From Pedobacter sp. UBA2067 (lineage in GTDB: Bacteria; Bacteroidota; Bacteroidia; Sphingobacteriales; Sphingobacteriaceae): a DNA stretch of 10,084 nucleotides. Under the pieces are notes generated by a model. It saw nothing but the letters and a program-made list of their open reading frames with translations. It made no database searches and was not told the DNA's origin. Shown piece after piece: positions 1-6,090 of this stretch; positions within the stretch are counted from its first letter, which is position 1, and every line of letters begins with the position of its first letter. The translations under genes were made by a program, and so were the position numbers. The stretch is taken from contig DDAD01000162.1 in NCBI GenBank assembly GCA_002333205.1, positions 52,643-62,726 on the forward strand, given 5' to 3'.

Positions 1-336
1 ATAAGGCCTGTAAGCATCGTAAATCTTCAGACCATAGCCCTTTTTCTTCAGCGCGGCTTGTATTTTCTTCAGCTGTGCTACTACCGGCTTTCTTGCAAAA
101 GCACGTGCTGAAGGATACATCACCTGCTTCATGAAGTTGTTTTTAGTGGCATAGCGGATATCCAGTACCACGCCGGGAACAGCTTTTTGAATGTCGACCA
201 AAGCTTTCTCCGGTTGCTTTGCAACCGAGGCCCTGTATTCCTTCTGGCTGTTGATGATCTTAAGTCCGTAAGGGTTTTGCTGTGCGCAAAGCGCTGATAC
301 CTGAAAGAAGAATAAAAAAGCTAAAAGATATCTCAT
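1..336 (-). CDS. Secreted D-alanyl-D-alanine dipeptidase, VanX/DdpX type (peptidase M15D), 3' part missing
   Basis: Seen: 112 codons run from an ATG at 336 off the left edge, so only the N-terminal part is present. Residues 1-18 form a signal peptide (MRYL, hydrophobic core AFLFFF, likely cut after ALCA before QQN). There is no proper lipobox because Leu precedes the Cys. The mature part carries VVLDIRYATKNNF (57-68) and IYDAYRP (105-111), the hallmark motifs of the VanX family; R110 matches the transition-state Arg. Family knowledge: these zinc enzymes cleave D-Ala-D-Ala in the periplasm, for cell wall turnover or salvage. The zinc ligands (SxHxxGxAxD and ExxH) lie beyond the edge, so activity cannot be judged. 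The start follows the upstream dehydrogenase stop by 6 bp with an AGG in the gap, suggesting co-transcription. Family call is secure; exact substrate is inferred. Confidence 0.85.
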   Translation of the reverse strand, partial: MRYLLAFLFFFQVSALCAQQNPYGLKIINSQKEYRASVAKQPEKALVDIQKAVPGVVLDIRYATKNNFMKQVMYPSARAFARKPVVAQLKKIQAALKKKGYGLKIYDAYRPY

Positions 337-342
337 GTGCCT

Positions 343-1569
343 TTAACGGTTGGAAACCACTAACAATTCAATGTCTTTATACGGCAGGTTGAACTTGTTG
401 GAAAGGTCTTTATTCGTTAGGTGCCCCTGATAGATATACAAGGCCTGACGGATGCCCGGTTTGCTCCAGGCCAGGTTCACCATTCCACCCATCTCTCCAA
501 TATCTACCAGAATAGGCGTGAAAATATTGGTCAGTGCATAAGAGGCCGTACGGGGCACCCTTGAAGCAATATTGGGTACACAATAATGGATCACGTCATA
601 TTTCCGGAACACGGGATCTTTATGATTGGTGACTTCGGAAGTTTCAAAACAGCCGCCCTGATCAATGCTCACGTCGATCACCACAGAATCAGGCTTCATC
701 TTGCTCACGGTCTCTTCGGTAACAATGCAAGGACTGCGTCCATTTGTAGCACGTATGGCACCGATAACCACATCGCAGGTGGTAATGGCCTTGTTCAACA
801 CAATAGGTTGCATAACGGAGGTATAAACCCGGTCGTGCAGGTTGTTTTGCAACCGCCGCAGGCGATAAATCGAGCTGTCGAATACCTTCACTTCGGCGCC
901 CAGCGAAAGGGCAGTTCTCGCGGCATATTCACCCACAGTTCCCGCACCAAGGATAACGATCTCCGTTGGTGGTACACCGGTGAATCCACCTAGCATCAAA
1001 CCTTTCCCGCCAGTAACGTTGCTCAGGTACTCTGCAGCAATGAAGATGGAAGTCGAACCAACAATCTCGCTCATGGCACGGACTACGCTTAAGCTGTTGC
1101 CCTCATCGCGTAAATGCTCGAAGCTTAAAGCATTAATTTTCTTGTCTAAAAGCGCTTTCAGGTAATCCAGTTTGATGGAGCCCATCTGAAGTGCAGAGAT
1201 CAATGTCTGCCCTTTATGCATCATGGCGATTTCCTCAAAGGTTGGCGGGGCAATCTTCACCAGGATATCGGCATCAAAAACTTCCTTCTTATTGAACGTA
1301 ATGATGGCACCCTGCTCGGCATAATCATGATCGGAAAAGTTAGCCCCGACACCGGCACCACTTTCCAGCACCACCTTGTGACCATGGTTTACCAGCAATG
1401 CCACCGAAAGTGGGGTCAAGGCAATCCGATTCTCCTGGAAAGAGATCTCCTTCGGTATACCAATGTAAAGACTATTGTTCTTCTCTTTTATCTCCGACAA
1501 GGTTTCCTTAGGCTGTATCAATCCTTGCTGTGCAATAGAGGCCATTTCTTCTCTTAGACAAGTAGCCAT
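343..1569 (-). CDS. ald: Alanine dehydrogenase family protein (AlaDH/PntA superfamily), divergent active site
   Basis: Seen: 408 aa, against about 371 in classical AlaDH, mostly because of a 33-residue N-terminal extension. Then come GIPKE and ENRIALTP (37-53, with R48 as the usual substrate-binding Arg), the NAD Rossmann motif VILGAGTVG (205-213), SIDQGGCFE (301-309, D303 matching the catalytic Asp) and VPRTASYALTN (338-348). Family knowledge: AlaDH reversibly deaminates L-alanine to pyruvate and ammonia with NAD, in the cytoplasm. Oddity: an ungapped alignment by eye with the recalled Mycobacterium tuberculosis enzyme puts A107 at catalytic Lys75 and Q128 at His96, so the reaction is uncertain. 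The first ATG (MATCLREEM) is preferred over the ATG 24 nt inside because recalled relatives begin the same way. It lies 45 bp after tsaE and 6 bp before the dipeptidase. Homology is secure; enzymatic function is not. Confidence 0.85.
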   Translation of the reverse strand: MATCLREEMASIAQQGLIQPKETLSEIKEKNNSLYIGIPKEISFQENRIALTPLSVALLVNHGHKVVLESGAGVGANFSDHDYAEQGAIITFNKKEVFDADILVKIAPPTFEEIAMMHKGQTLISALQMGSIKLDYLKALLDKKINALSFEHLRDEGNSLSVVRAMSEIVGSTSIFIAAEYLSNVTGGKGLMLGGFTGVPPTEIVILGAGTVGEYAARTALSLGAEVKVFDSSIYRLRRLQNNLHDRVYTSVMQPIVLNKAITTCDVVIGAIRATNGRSPCIVTEETVSKMKPDSVVIDVSIDQGGCFETSEVTNHKDPVFRKYDVIHYCVPNIASRVPRTASYALTNIFTPILVDIGEMGGMVNLAWSKPGIRQALYIYQGHLTNKDLSNKFNLPYKDIELLVVSNR

Positions 1570-1614
1570 TTTAATTTATTAAGTTCTGAAATAATAAAGA
1601 TAAGCAATAAGGCT

Positions 1615-2031
1615 TTAAGTTTTTGAAAATGAGATCAGCCGCTGTTCAGGACCGGTAACCTGAATGTCGACCTTAACATGGTGTTCAGGAATCAACAGCG
1701 CAATACGCTCGGGCCATTCTATCAGGCAACGATCACCAGAATAAAAGTACTCCTCGTAACCAATATCATAAGCTTCCTGTAAATCTTTGATCCGGTAGAA
1801 ATCAAAATGATAGATCTTGTCTTCCTTAGCCAGATACTCATTAACAATGGAGAATGTTGGACTGGATACCAGATCTTCAACACCCAAGACTTCGCAAATC
1901 ACCTTTATGAAGGTGGTTTTGCCGGCGCCCATATCGCCTTCAAACAGAAAGATCTTTTCCTCGGCCGCAAACTCCAATAGTTGGATTGCAGCAGATTTAA
2001 GATCCTCCTGACTATTTATTTGAATATTCAT
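1615..2031 (-). CDS. tsaE: tRNA t6A biosynthesis ATPase TsaE
   Basis: Role (family): P-loop ATPase that works with TsaB and TsaD to transfer threonylcarbamoyl to A37 of ANN-decoding tRNAs in the cytoplasm; usually essential. Seen: 138 aa, normal length for the family. Walker A GDMGAGKTT at 32-40, the switch-like SPTF at 57-60, HFDFYR at 75-80 and the family signature EWPE at 105-108 are all intact, so the protein looks functional. The ATG directly follows the porX stop (TAA then ATG, no gap), which implies translational coupling to porX and fixes the start. The alanine-dehydrogenase-like gene follows 45 bp downstream on the same strand. Nothing suggests truncation or transfer. Identification is firm from the ordered motifs. 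Confidence 0.96.
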   Translation of the reverse strand: MNIQINSQEDLKSAAIQLLEFAAEEKIFLFEGDMGAGKTTFIKVICEVLGVEDLVSSPTFSIVNEYLAKEDKIYHFDFYRIKDLQEAYDIGYEEYFYSGDRCLIEWPERIALLIPEHHVKVDIQVTGPEQRLISFSKT

Positions 2032-3585
2032 TTATCGTGAACTGTATGTCGCTACCGGAATTACCATTTCTTCCAGGGAGATGCCTCCATGCTGGAAAGT
2101 CTCGTTGTAATAATTTACAAACTGGTTGTAGTTGTTTTGGTAAACAAAGTAGCGGTCTTCCTTCGCAAAGATATAATTAGAGCTGATGTTGATCTTCGGC
2201 AACTGTGCTTCATGCGGATTTTTAATCAGGAACACTTCTTTAGCATTGTAATTGAGGTTCCTACCTTGCTTGTAGCGCAGGTTGGTATTGGTATTCCGAT
2301 CTCCAATAACTTTACTTGGATGTTTCACCCGGATGGTACCATGATCGGTCGTAATCACCAGCTTCACTGGTTTCTGTGAAATCTTTTTCAGCAAGTCGAG
2401 CAATGGCGAGTGCTCAAACCAGGACATGGTTAAAGAACGATAAGCCGCATCATCGTTTGCAAGCTCCCGGATCATCTGCATGTCGGTACGGGCATGCGAA
2501 AGCATGTCAACAAAGTTGTAAACGATGGCATTAAACTCATTTTGCATCAGGTTATTCACCTGTTCTGTTAACGCTTTACCATCATCGTAAGTCAGAATCT
2601 TGTTGTAGCTGAATTTGCAGTCTTTGCGCAAGCTTCTTTTAATCTGATCTTCCAGAAATGCCGCTTCATGAAGGTTTTTACCGCCATCATCATCGTCATT
2701 CTGCCACATTGAAGGGAAACGCTTCTCCATCTCCAAAGGCATTAGCCCGGAGAAGATGGCATTCCTCGCATATTGGGTAGCCGTCGGCAGAATACTGGAA
2801 TAAGTATCTTCCTCTTCCATTCGGAAATATTCCGTAATCAGTGGATTGATGATTTTCCATTGATCATACCGCAGGTTATCGATCAGAATAAAGAAAACAG
2901 GCGTGTTAGCATTAATCAATGGAAAAACCTTTTTCTTCAGCAGCTCATTAGACAACAAGGGTGCTTTCTCCTTGCCATTAACCCAGCCCAAATAATTGTC
3001 TTCAATGAACTTAGAGAATTGCATGTTGGCTTCGGATTTCTGCATCGTCAGAATCTCATGCATCTGCGGGTCGTCCAGTTTCTCCAACTCCAATTCCCAG
3101 AACACCAACTTTTTATATACGTCAACCCATTCCTCGTAGCTCAGCTTGTCATTCAGGGTCATACCAAGTCGCCTGAAGTCTTGCTGGTAGGCCATGGAAG
3201 TCTTCTCACTTACCAGGCGCTTGTTGTCGATAATCTTTTTTATGGTTAAAAGCACCTGTTTAGGGTTAACAGGCTTGATCAGATAGTCGTCGATTTTAGA
3301 ACCGATCGCATCTTCCATCAAGTTTTCTTCTTCACTTTTGGTGATCAGCACCACCGGCACATCACTCTTTATATTTTTTATAGCGGAAAGCGTTTCAATT
3401 CCGCTGAGACCTGGCATGTTTTCATCAAGAAATACGAGATCGAAATGTTCTTTACCAAACGCTTCAAGGGCATCATTACCATTGGTAAAAGTCGTTACAT
3501 CGTAACCCTTTTCGTTTAGCAGTAAGATATGTGGTTTTAGTAAATCAATCTCATCATCGGCCCATAGAATCTTAGTTTCCTGCAT
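2032..3585 (-). CDS. porX: PorX: response regulator with PglZ domain, type IX secretion regulator
   Basis: Seen: 517 aa. Residues 1-120 are a receiver domain with acidic pair D10/D11, phospho-acceptor D54 (FLDENMPG), T82 and K104 (IKP), all intact. A helical middle leads to a PglZ/alkaline-phosphatase-fold domain with metal-site motifs LIDNLRYDQW (235-244), PTATQYARN (267-275, candidate nucleophile T270), NFVDMLSH (357-364), TTDHG (412-416) and FQHGG (497-501). A tetra-Asp stretch sits at 297-300. Family knowledge: PorX is the partner of the kinase PorY, controls type IX secretion genes together with an ECF sigma factor, and its PglZ domain is reported as a zinc phosphodiesterase acting on oligonucleotides. 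All expected phosphorylation and metal-site residues are present, so both activities are plausible. It heads a minus-strand unit with tsaE (no gap) and is divergent from the HD gene. No PorY is in the window. Confidence 0.93.
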   Translation of the reverse strand: MQETKILWADDEIDLLKPHILLLNEKGYDVTTFTNGNDALEAFGKEHFDLVFLDENMPGLSGIETLSAIKNIKSDVPVVLITKSEEENLMEDAIGSKIDDYLIKPVNPKQVLLTIKKIIDNKRLVSEKTSMAYQQDFRRLGMTLNDKLSYEEWVDVYKKLVFWELELEKLDDPQMHEILTMQKSEANMQFSKFIEDNYLGWVNGKEKAPLLSNELLKKKVFPLINANTPVFFILIDNLRYDQWKIINPLITEYFRMEEEDTYSSILPTATQYARNAIFSGLMPLEMEKRFPSMWQNDDDDGGKNLHEAAFLEDQIKRSLRKDCKFSYNKILTYDDGKALTEQVNNLMQNEFNAIVYNFVDMLSHARTDMQMIRELANDDAAYRSLTMSWFEHSPLLDLLKKISQKPVKLVITTDHGTIRVKHPSKVIGDRNTNTNLRYKQGRNLNYNAKEVFLIKNPHEAQLPKINISSNYIFAKEDRYFVYQNNYNQFVNYYNETFQHGGISLEEMVIPVATYSSR

Positions 3586-3678
3586 TATTTATCTAATTAG
3601 TATTCAAAAAGAACCTACTCTTTCCAAACTATGGATAAAATTAGCAATTTTTGTACCGGATAAACGATATGACCCATA
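3586..3678. promoter_or_regulatory. Divergent porX / HD-gene intergenic region with weak promoter matches
   Basis: These 93 bp separate two outward-facing genes, so both promoters should lie here. On the plus strand AATTTTTG at 3646-3653 matches the Bacteroidota -7 box TAnnTTTG at five of six fixed positions, giving an HD-gene leader of roughly 20 nt. On the minus strand TCTTTTTG (plus-strand positions 3606-3613) matches equally well, about 20 nt before the porX ATG. Neither has a convincing -33 TTG at 17-23 bp, so both are tentative. No terminator or strong palindrome was seen. Confidence 0.35.
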
Positions 3679-4902
3679 TTGAACAAGAAGAAAATCATAA
3701 ATGATCCGGTTTACGGATTTATCAATATACCCTCTGCCTTACTCTTTGATCTCATTTCACACCCGTATTTTCAGCGTTTGAGATACATCAAACAGTTGGG
3801 CATGACCCACCTGGTGTATCCTGGTGCTTTGCATACCCGCTTTCACCATGCGCTTGGCGCCATGCACCTGATGAGCCTGGCCATAAAGGTGTTGCGCGAC
3901 AAAGGCCATGAAGTGACCGTAGAGGAAGAGGAGGCTGCTACCATTGCCATTTTACTGCATGACATTGGACACGGACCTTTTTCTCATGCACTGGAACATT
4001 CACTCGTGAATGGTATCAAACATGAAGACATCTCCATGCTGATCATGCAGCGGCTGAATGAGGAATTTGAGGGAAAACTAAGCCTGGCCATCCGGATTTT
4101 TACAGGCGATTACCACAAGATGTTTCTGCATCAGCTCATCTCCGGACAGCTGGATTTAGACCGCATGGATTACCTGAACCGGGACAGCTTTTTTACCGGC
4201 GTTTCGGAAGGGGTGATCAGCTTCGATCGCATCATTAAGATGTTCAATGTAAGTAATGGCGAGTTGGTTATTGAAGAAAAGGGGATCTACTCCATTGAAA
4301 ATTTCCTGATTTCAAGACGTTTGATGTACTGGCAGGTGTACCTGCATAAAACGGTAATTGCTGCAGAGCAGCTGTTGGTGAAAATCCTGGAGCGAGCCCG
4401 TGAACTTGCAGCAGCTGGCGCAGATCTTTTTGCCTCCCCGGCATTAAAGCACTTCCTGGTGAATAATGTTTCCGAAGCAGCGTTTTTCTCGGAGCCTTTA
4501 CACCTGGCGCAGTTTACCACGCTGGATGATCAGGATATCTTTACCTCCATAAAGGTATGGGTGAGTCACCCGGATCATATTCTTTCCGAACTCTGCAAAA
4601 TGCTTACAGCAAGGAACCTTTACCGGATTGAGATTAGCAATGATGAACCAGATGCGGAACGCATCAATTTGTTAAAAGACACGACTGCTGCAGTTTACCA
4701 CATTAGTAAAGCGGAAAGCAGCTATTTCGTCTTTACCGCAGCAATTATGAACCGGGCGTATAATGCCGGGACGGGCAACATCAACATCCTGCTAAAAAAC
4801 AGTACGATAATTGATATAGCTAAGGCATCTGATCTATCTAACCTCGAATCATTGGATAGAACAGTGACGAAGCACATTTTGTGCTACCCGAGGATTATTT
4901 AA
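3679..4902 (+). CDS. HD-domain (d)NTP phosphohydrolase-like protein, SAMHD1/YwfO type
   Basis: Seen: 407 aa, cytoplasmic, no signal peptide. Motifs follow the SAMHD1/dGTPase order: YFQRLRYIKQLG (30-41), TRFHHALG (53-60, metal ligand H57), LLHDIGHGPFSH (92-103, H94/D95) and LDLDRMDYL (158-166, D161). The metal site H-HD-D is complete. Family knowledge: relatives hydrolyse dNTPs or other nucleotides, often as allosteric multimers; the substrate of this Bacteroidota branch is unknown to me. Start: TTG at 3679 gives MNKKKIINDPVYGF, which fits recalled relatives. An in-frame TGA at 3670-3672 rules out any further upstream start, and the nearby ATG at 3669 is in another frame. It is divergent from porX and 111 bp before lpxD, which has its own promoter. 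Fold and metal site are firm; the reaction is not. Confidence 0.88.
   Translation: MNKKKIINDPVYGFINIPSALLFDLISHPYFQRLRYIKQLGMTHLVYPGALHTRFHHALGAMHLMSLAIKVLRDKGHEVTVEEEEAATIAILLHDIGHGPFSHALEHSLVNGIKHEDISMLIMQRLNEEFEGKLSLAIRIFTGDYHKMFLHQLISGQLDLDRMDYLNRDSFFTGVSEGVISFDRIIKMFNVSNGELVIEEKGIYSIENFLISRRLMYWQVYLHKTVIAAEQLLVKILERARELAAAGADLFASPALKHFLVNNVSEAAFFSEPLHLAQFTTLDDQDIFTSIKVWVSHPDHILSELCKMLTARNLYRIEISNDEPDAERINLLKDTTAAVYHISKAESSYFVFTAAIMNRAYNAGTGNINILLKNSTIIDIAKASDLSNLESLDRTVTKHILCYPRII
4871..4885 (+). other. Small hairpin at the 3' end of the HD gene
   Basis: AGCACA at 4871-4876 pairs perfectly with TGTGCT at 4880-4885 across a TTT loop, ending 15 nt before the stop codon. No T-run follows, so it is not a standard intrinsic terminator. 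It could pause polymerase or protect the 3' end, or be chance. Confidence 0.25.
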
Positions 4903-4957
4903 GAAATTTTAACAAATAAGTAACCATTTTATTCCGTCATTAGTCTATAGGAAGGCT

Positions 4958-4984
4958 AACAAATACCAGAAGGGGTAATTTGTT
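4958..4984. repeat. 7-bp inverted repeat over the lpxD -33 box, with a third upstream copy
   Basis: AACAAAT (4958-4964) and ATTTGTT (4978-4984) are perfect inverted arms 13 bp apart, about 20 bp centre to centre, so a dimer could bind on one DNA face. The right arm contains the -33 TTG of the lpxD promoter. The left arm lies in a 9-mer TAACAAATA (4957-4965) that also occurs as a direct copy at 4910-4918. An operator is possible; the AT-rich setting makes chance matches more likely. Confidence 0.35.
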
Positions 4985-5009
4985 CATATCAATTTAACAT
5001 CTAACTTTG
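4980..5009 (+). promoter_or_regulatory. lpxD: Bacteroidota-type promoter of the lpxD operon
   Basis: TTG at 4980-4982, a 19-bp spacer, then TAACTTTG at 5002-5009, an exact match to the Bacteroidota -33/-7 consensus TTG-N17-23-TAnnTTTG. Only four bases separate the -7 box from the lpxD ATG at 5014, so transcription should begin at or next to the start codon. It likely drives lpxD, lpxC-fabZ, lpxA and the ABC ATPase gene. Confidence 0.75.
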
Positions 5010-5013
5010 TAAA

Positions 5014-6090
5014 ATGCAATTTACTGCCCGGCAGATAAGCGAACTTTTAAATGGAACCGTTGAGGGGGATGAAAATGTTCTTGTAGGAGAACTTTCGAAG
5101 ATTGAGGATAGTAAGGCCGGTTCGCTGTGTTTCTTATCAAATCCAAAGTATGAGAGTTTTCTGTACGGATCTAAGGCTTCCATTGTAATTGTAGGGGCTG
5201 ACTTTACACCTGCTCAGCCTGTTCAAGCAACTCTAATTAAGGTTTCTGACCCATATAGTGCCTTTTCCATTCTATTGGAAAAATATAATGAAATGTTGAA
5301 TATGCCCGATGAGAAGTCTGGTATTGAGCAACCCAGCTTTGTGCACCCAAGTGCCAAGCTGGGTAAAAACGTTTTCATTGGCGCTTTCTCTTACATTTCT
5401 GAACATGTTGTTATCGGTGATAACACCAAAATCAATGCACAAGTATTTATTGGCGCAGAAGCCGTTATTGGCGAGAAATGTCTGATCCAGCCGGGTGTAA
5501 AGATCTATAATCGCTCTGCCATTGGCAATCGTGTAATCATTCACTCCAATACCGTTATTGGCAGTGATGGCTTTGGTTTCGCCCCCCAGGGTGACGGTAC
5601 CTACTCAAAGATCCCGCAGATCGGAAATGTCGTTATTGAAGATGACGTGGAGATCGGTGCTAATACTTCAATAGACCGTGCTACCATGGGCTCTACCTTT
5701 ATCCGCAAGGGCGTAAAACTGGATAACCTGATCCAGATTGCACACAATGTTGATGTAGGATCTCATACCGTTGTAGCCGCACAGTCAGGTATTTCTGGAA
5801 GCACCAAGCTTGGCGGTAATTCCGTAATTGGGGGTCAGGTTGGCATTGCCGGCCACTTAAGCCTTGCAAAAGGCACCCAAATTGGTGCACAAGCGGGCAT
5901 CAACTTCAATACCGTAGAAGAAAACAAACAATGGCATGGTAGTCCGGCGCAACCACTGCGCGACTGGATGAGGGCCTCTGTGATATTTAAACAATTACCA
6001 AGTGTCGAAAAGCGCATCTCAAAATTAGAGGCTAAAATAGCCGAACTAACAGCTTTATTAGATCAAAGTAACACAACACAGACTTCATAA
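5014..6090 (+). CDS. lpxD: UDP-3-O-(3-hydroxyacyl)glucosamine N-acyltransferase LpxD
   Basis: Role: third acyl-transfer-related step of lipid A synthesis, moving a 3-hydroxyacyl chain from ACP to the 2-amino group of UDP-3-O-acyl-glucosamine in the cytoplasm. Seen: 358 aa, normal length. Residues 1-100 are the uridine-binding N-domain (FLSNPKY 40-46). A left-handed beta-helix of hexapeptide repeats runs from about 108 to 300, with GSDGFGFAP (183-191), NTSIDRAT (217-224) and IAHNVDVG (242-249), whose H244 matches the catalytic His. Residues 328-350 form a heptad-like helix (VEKRISKLEAKIAELTALL), a probable C-terminal coiled coil at the trimer end. ATG 5014 matches recalled family starts although it lies only 4 bp from the promoter -7 box. 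The stop overlaps the next start by one base (TAATG), implying coupling. Firm. Confidence 0.97.
   Translation: MQFTARQISELLNGTVEGDENVLVGELSKIEDSKAGSLCFLSNPKYESFLYGSKASIVIVGADFTPAQPVQATLIKVSDPYSAFSILLEKYNEMLNMPDEKSGIEQPSFVHPSAKLGKNVFIGAFSYISEHVVIGDNTKINAQVFIGAEAVIGEKCLIQPGVKIYNRSAIGNRVIIHSNTVIGSDGFGFAPQGDGTYSKIPQIGNVVIEDDVEIGANTSIDRATMGSTFIRKGVKLDNLIQIAHNVDVGSHTVVAAQSGISGSTKLGGNSVIGGQVGIAGHLSLAKGTQIGAQAGINFNTVEENKQWHGSPAQPLRDWMRASVIFKQLPSVEKRISKLEAKIAELTALLDQSNTTQTS

Noticed and set aside
586..993. Plus-strand open frame of 135 codons opposite the alanine-dehydrogenase-like gene.
   Set aside because: Its translation has no recognisable domain and it lies fully inside a well-supported gene on the other strand.
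1595..1602. Minus-strand TATCTTTA as a -7 box for the alanine-dehydrogenase-like gene.
   Set aside because: Last base mismatches the consensus G and no -33 TTG stands at the right spacing; the 45-bp gap after tsaE fits operon readthrough.
4287..4520. Minus-strand open frame inside the HD gene.
   Set aside because: Ala/Ser/Arg-rich shadow composition with no domain; the HD gene reads through without interruption.
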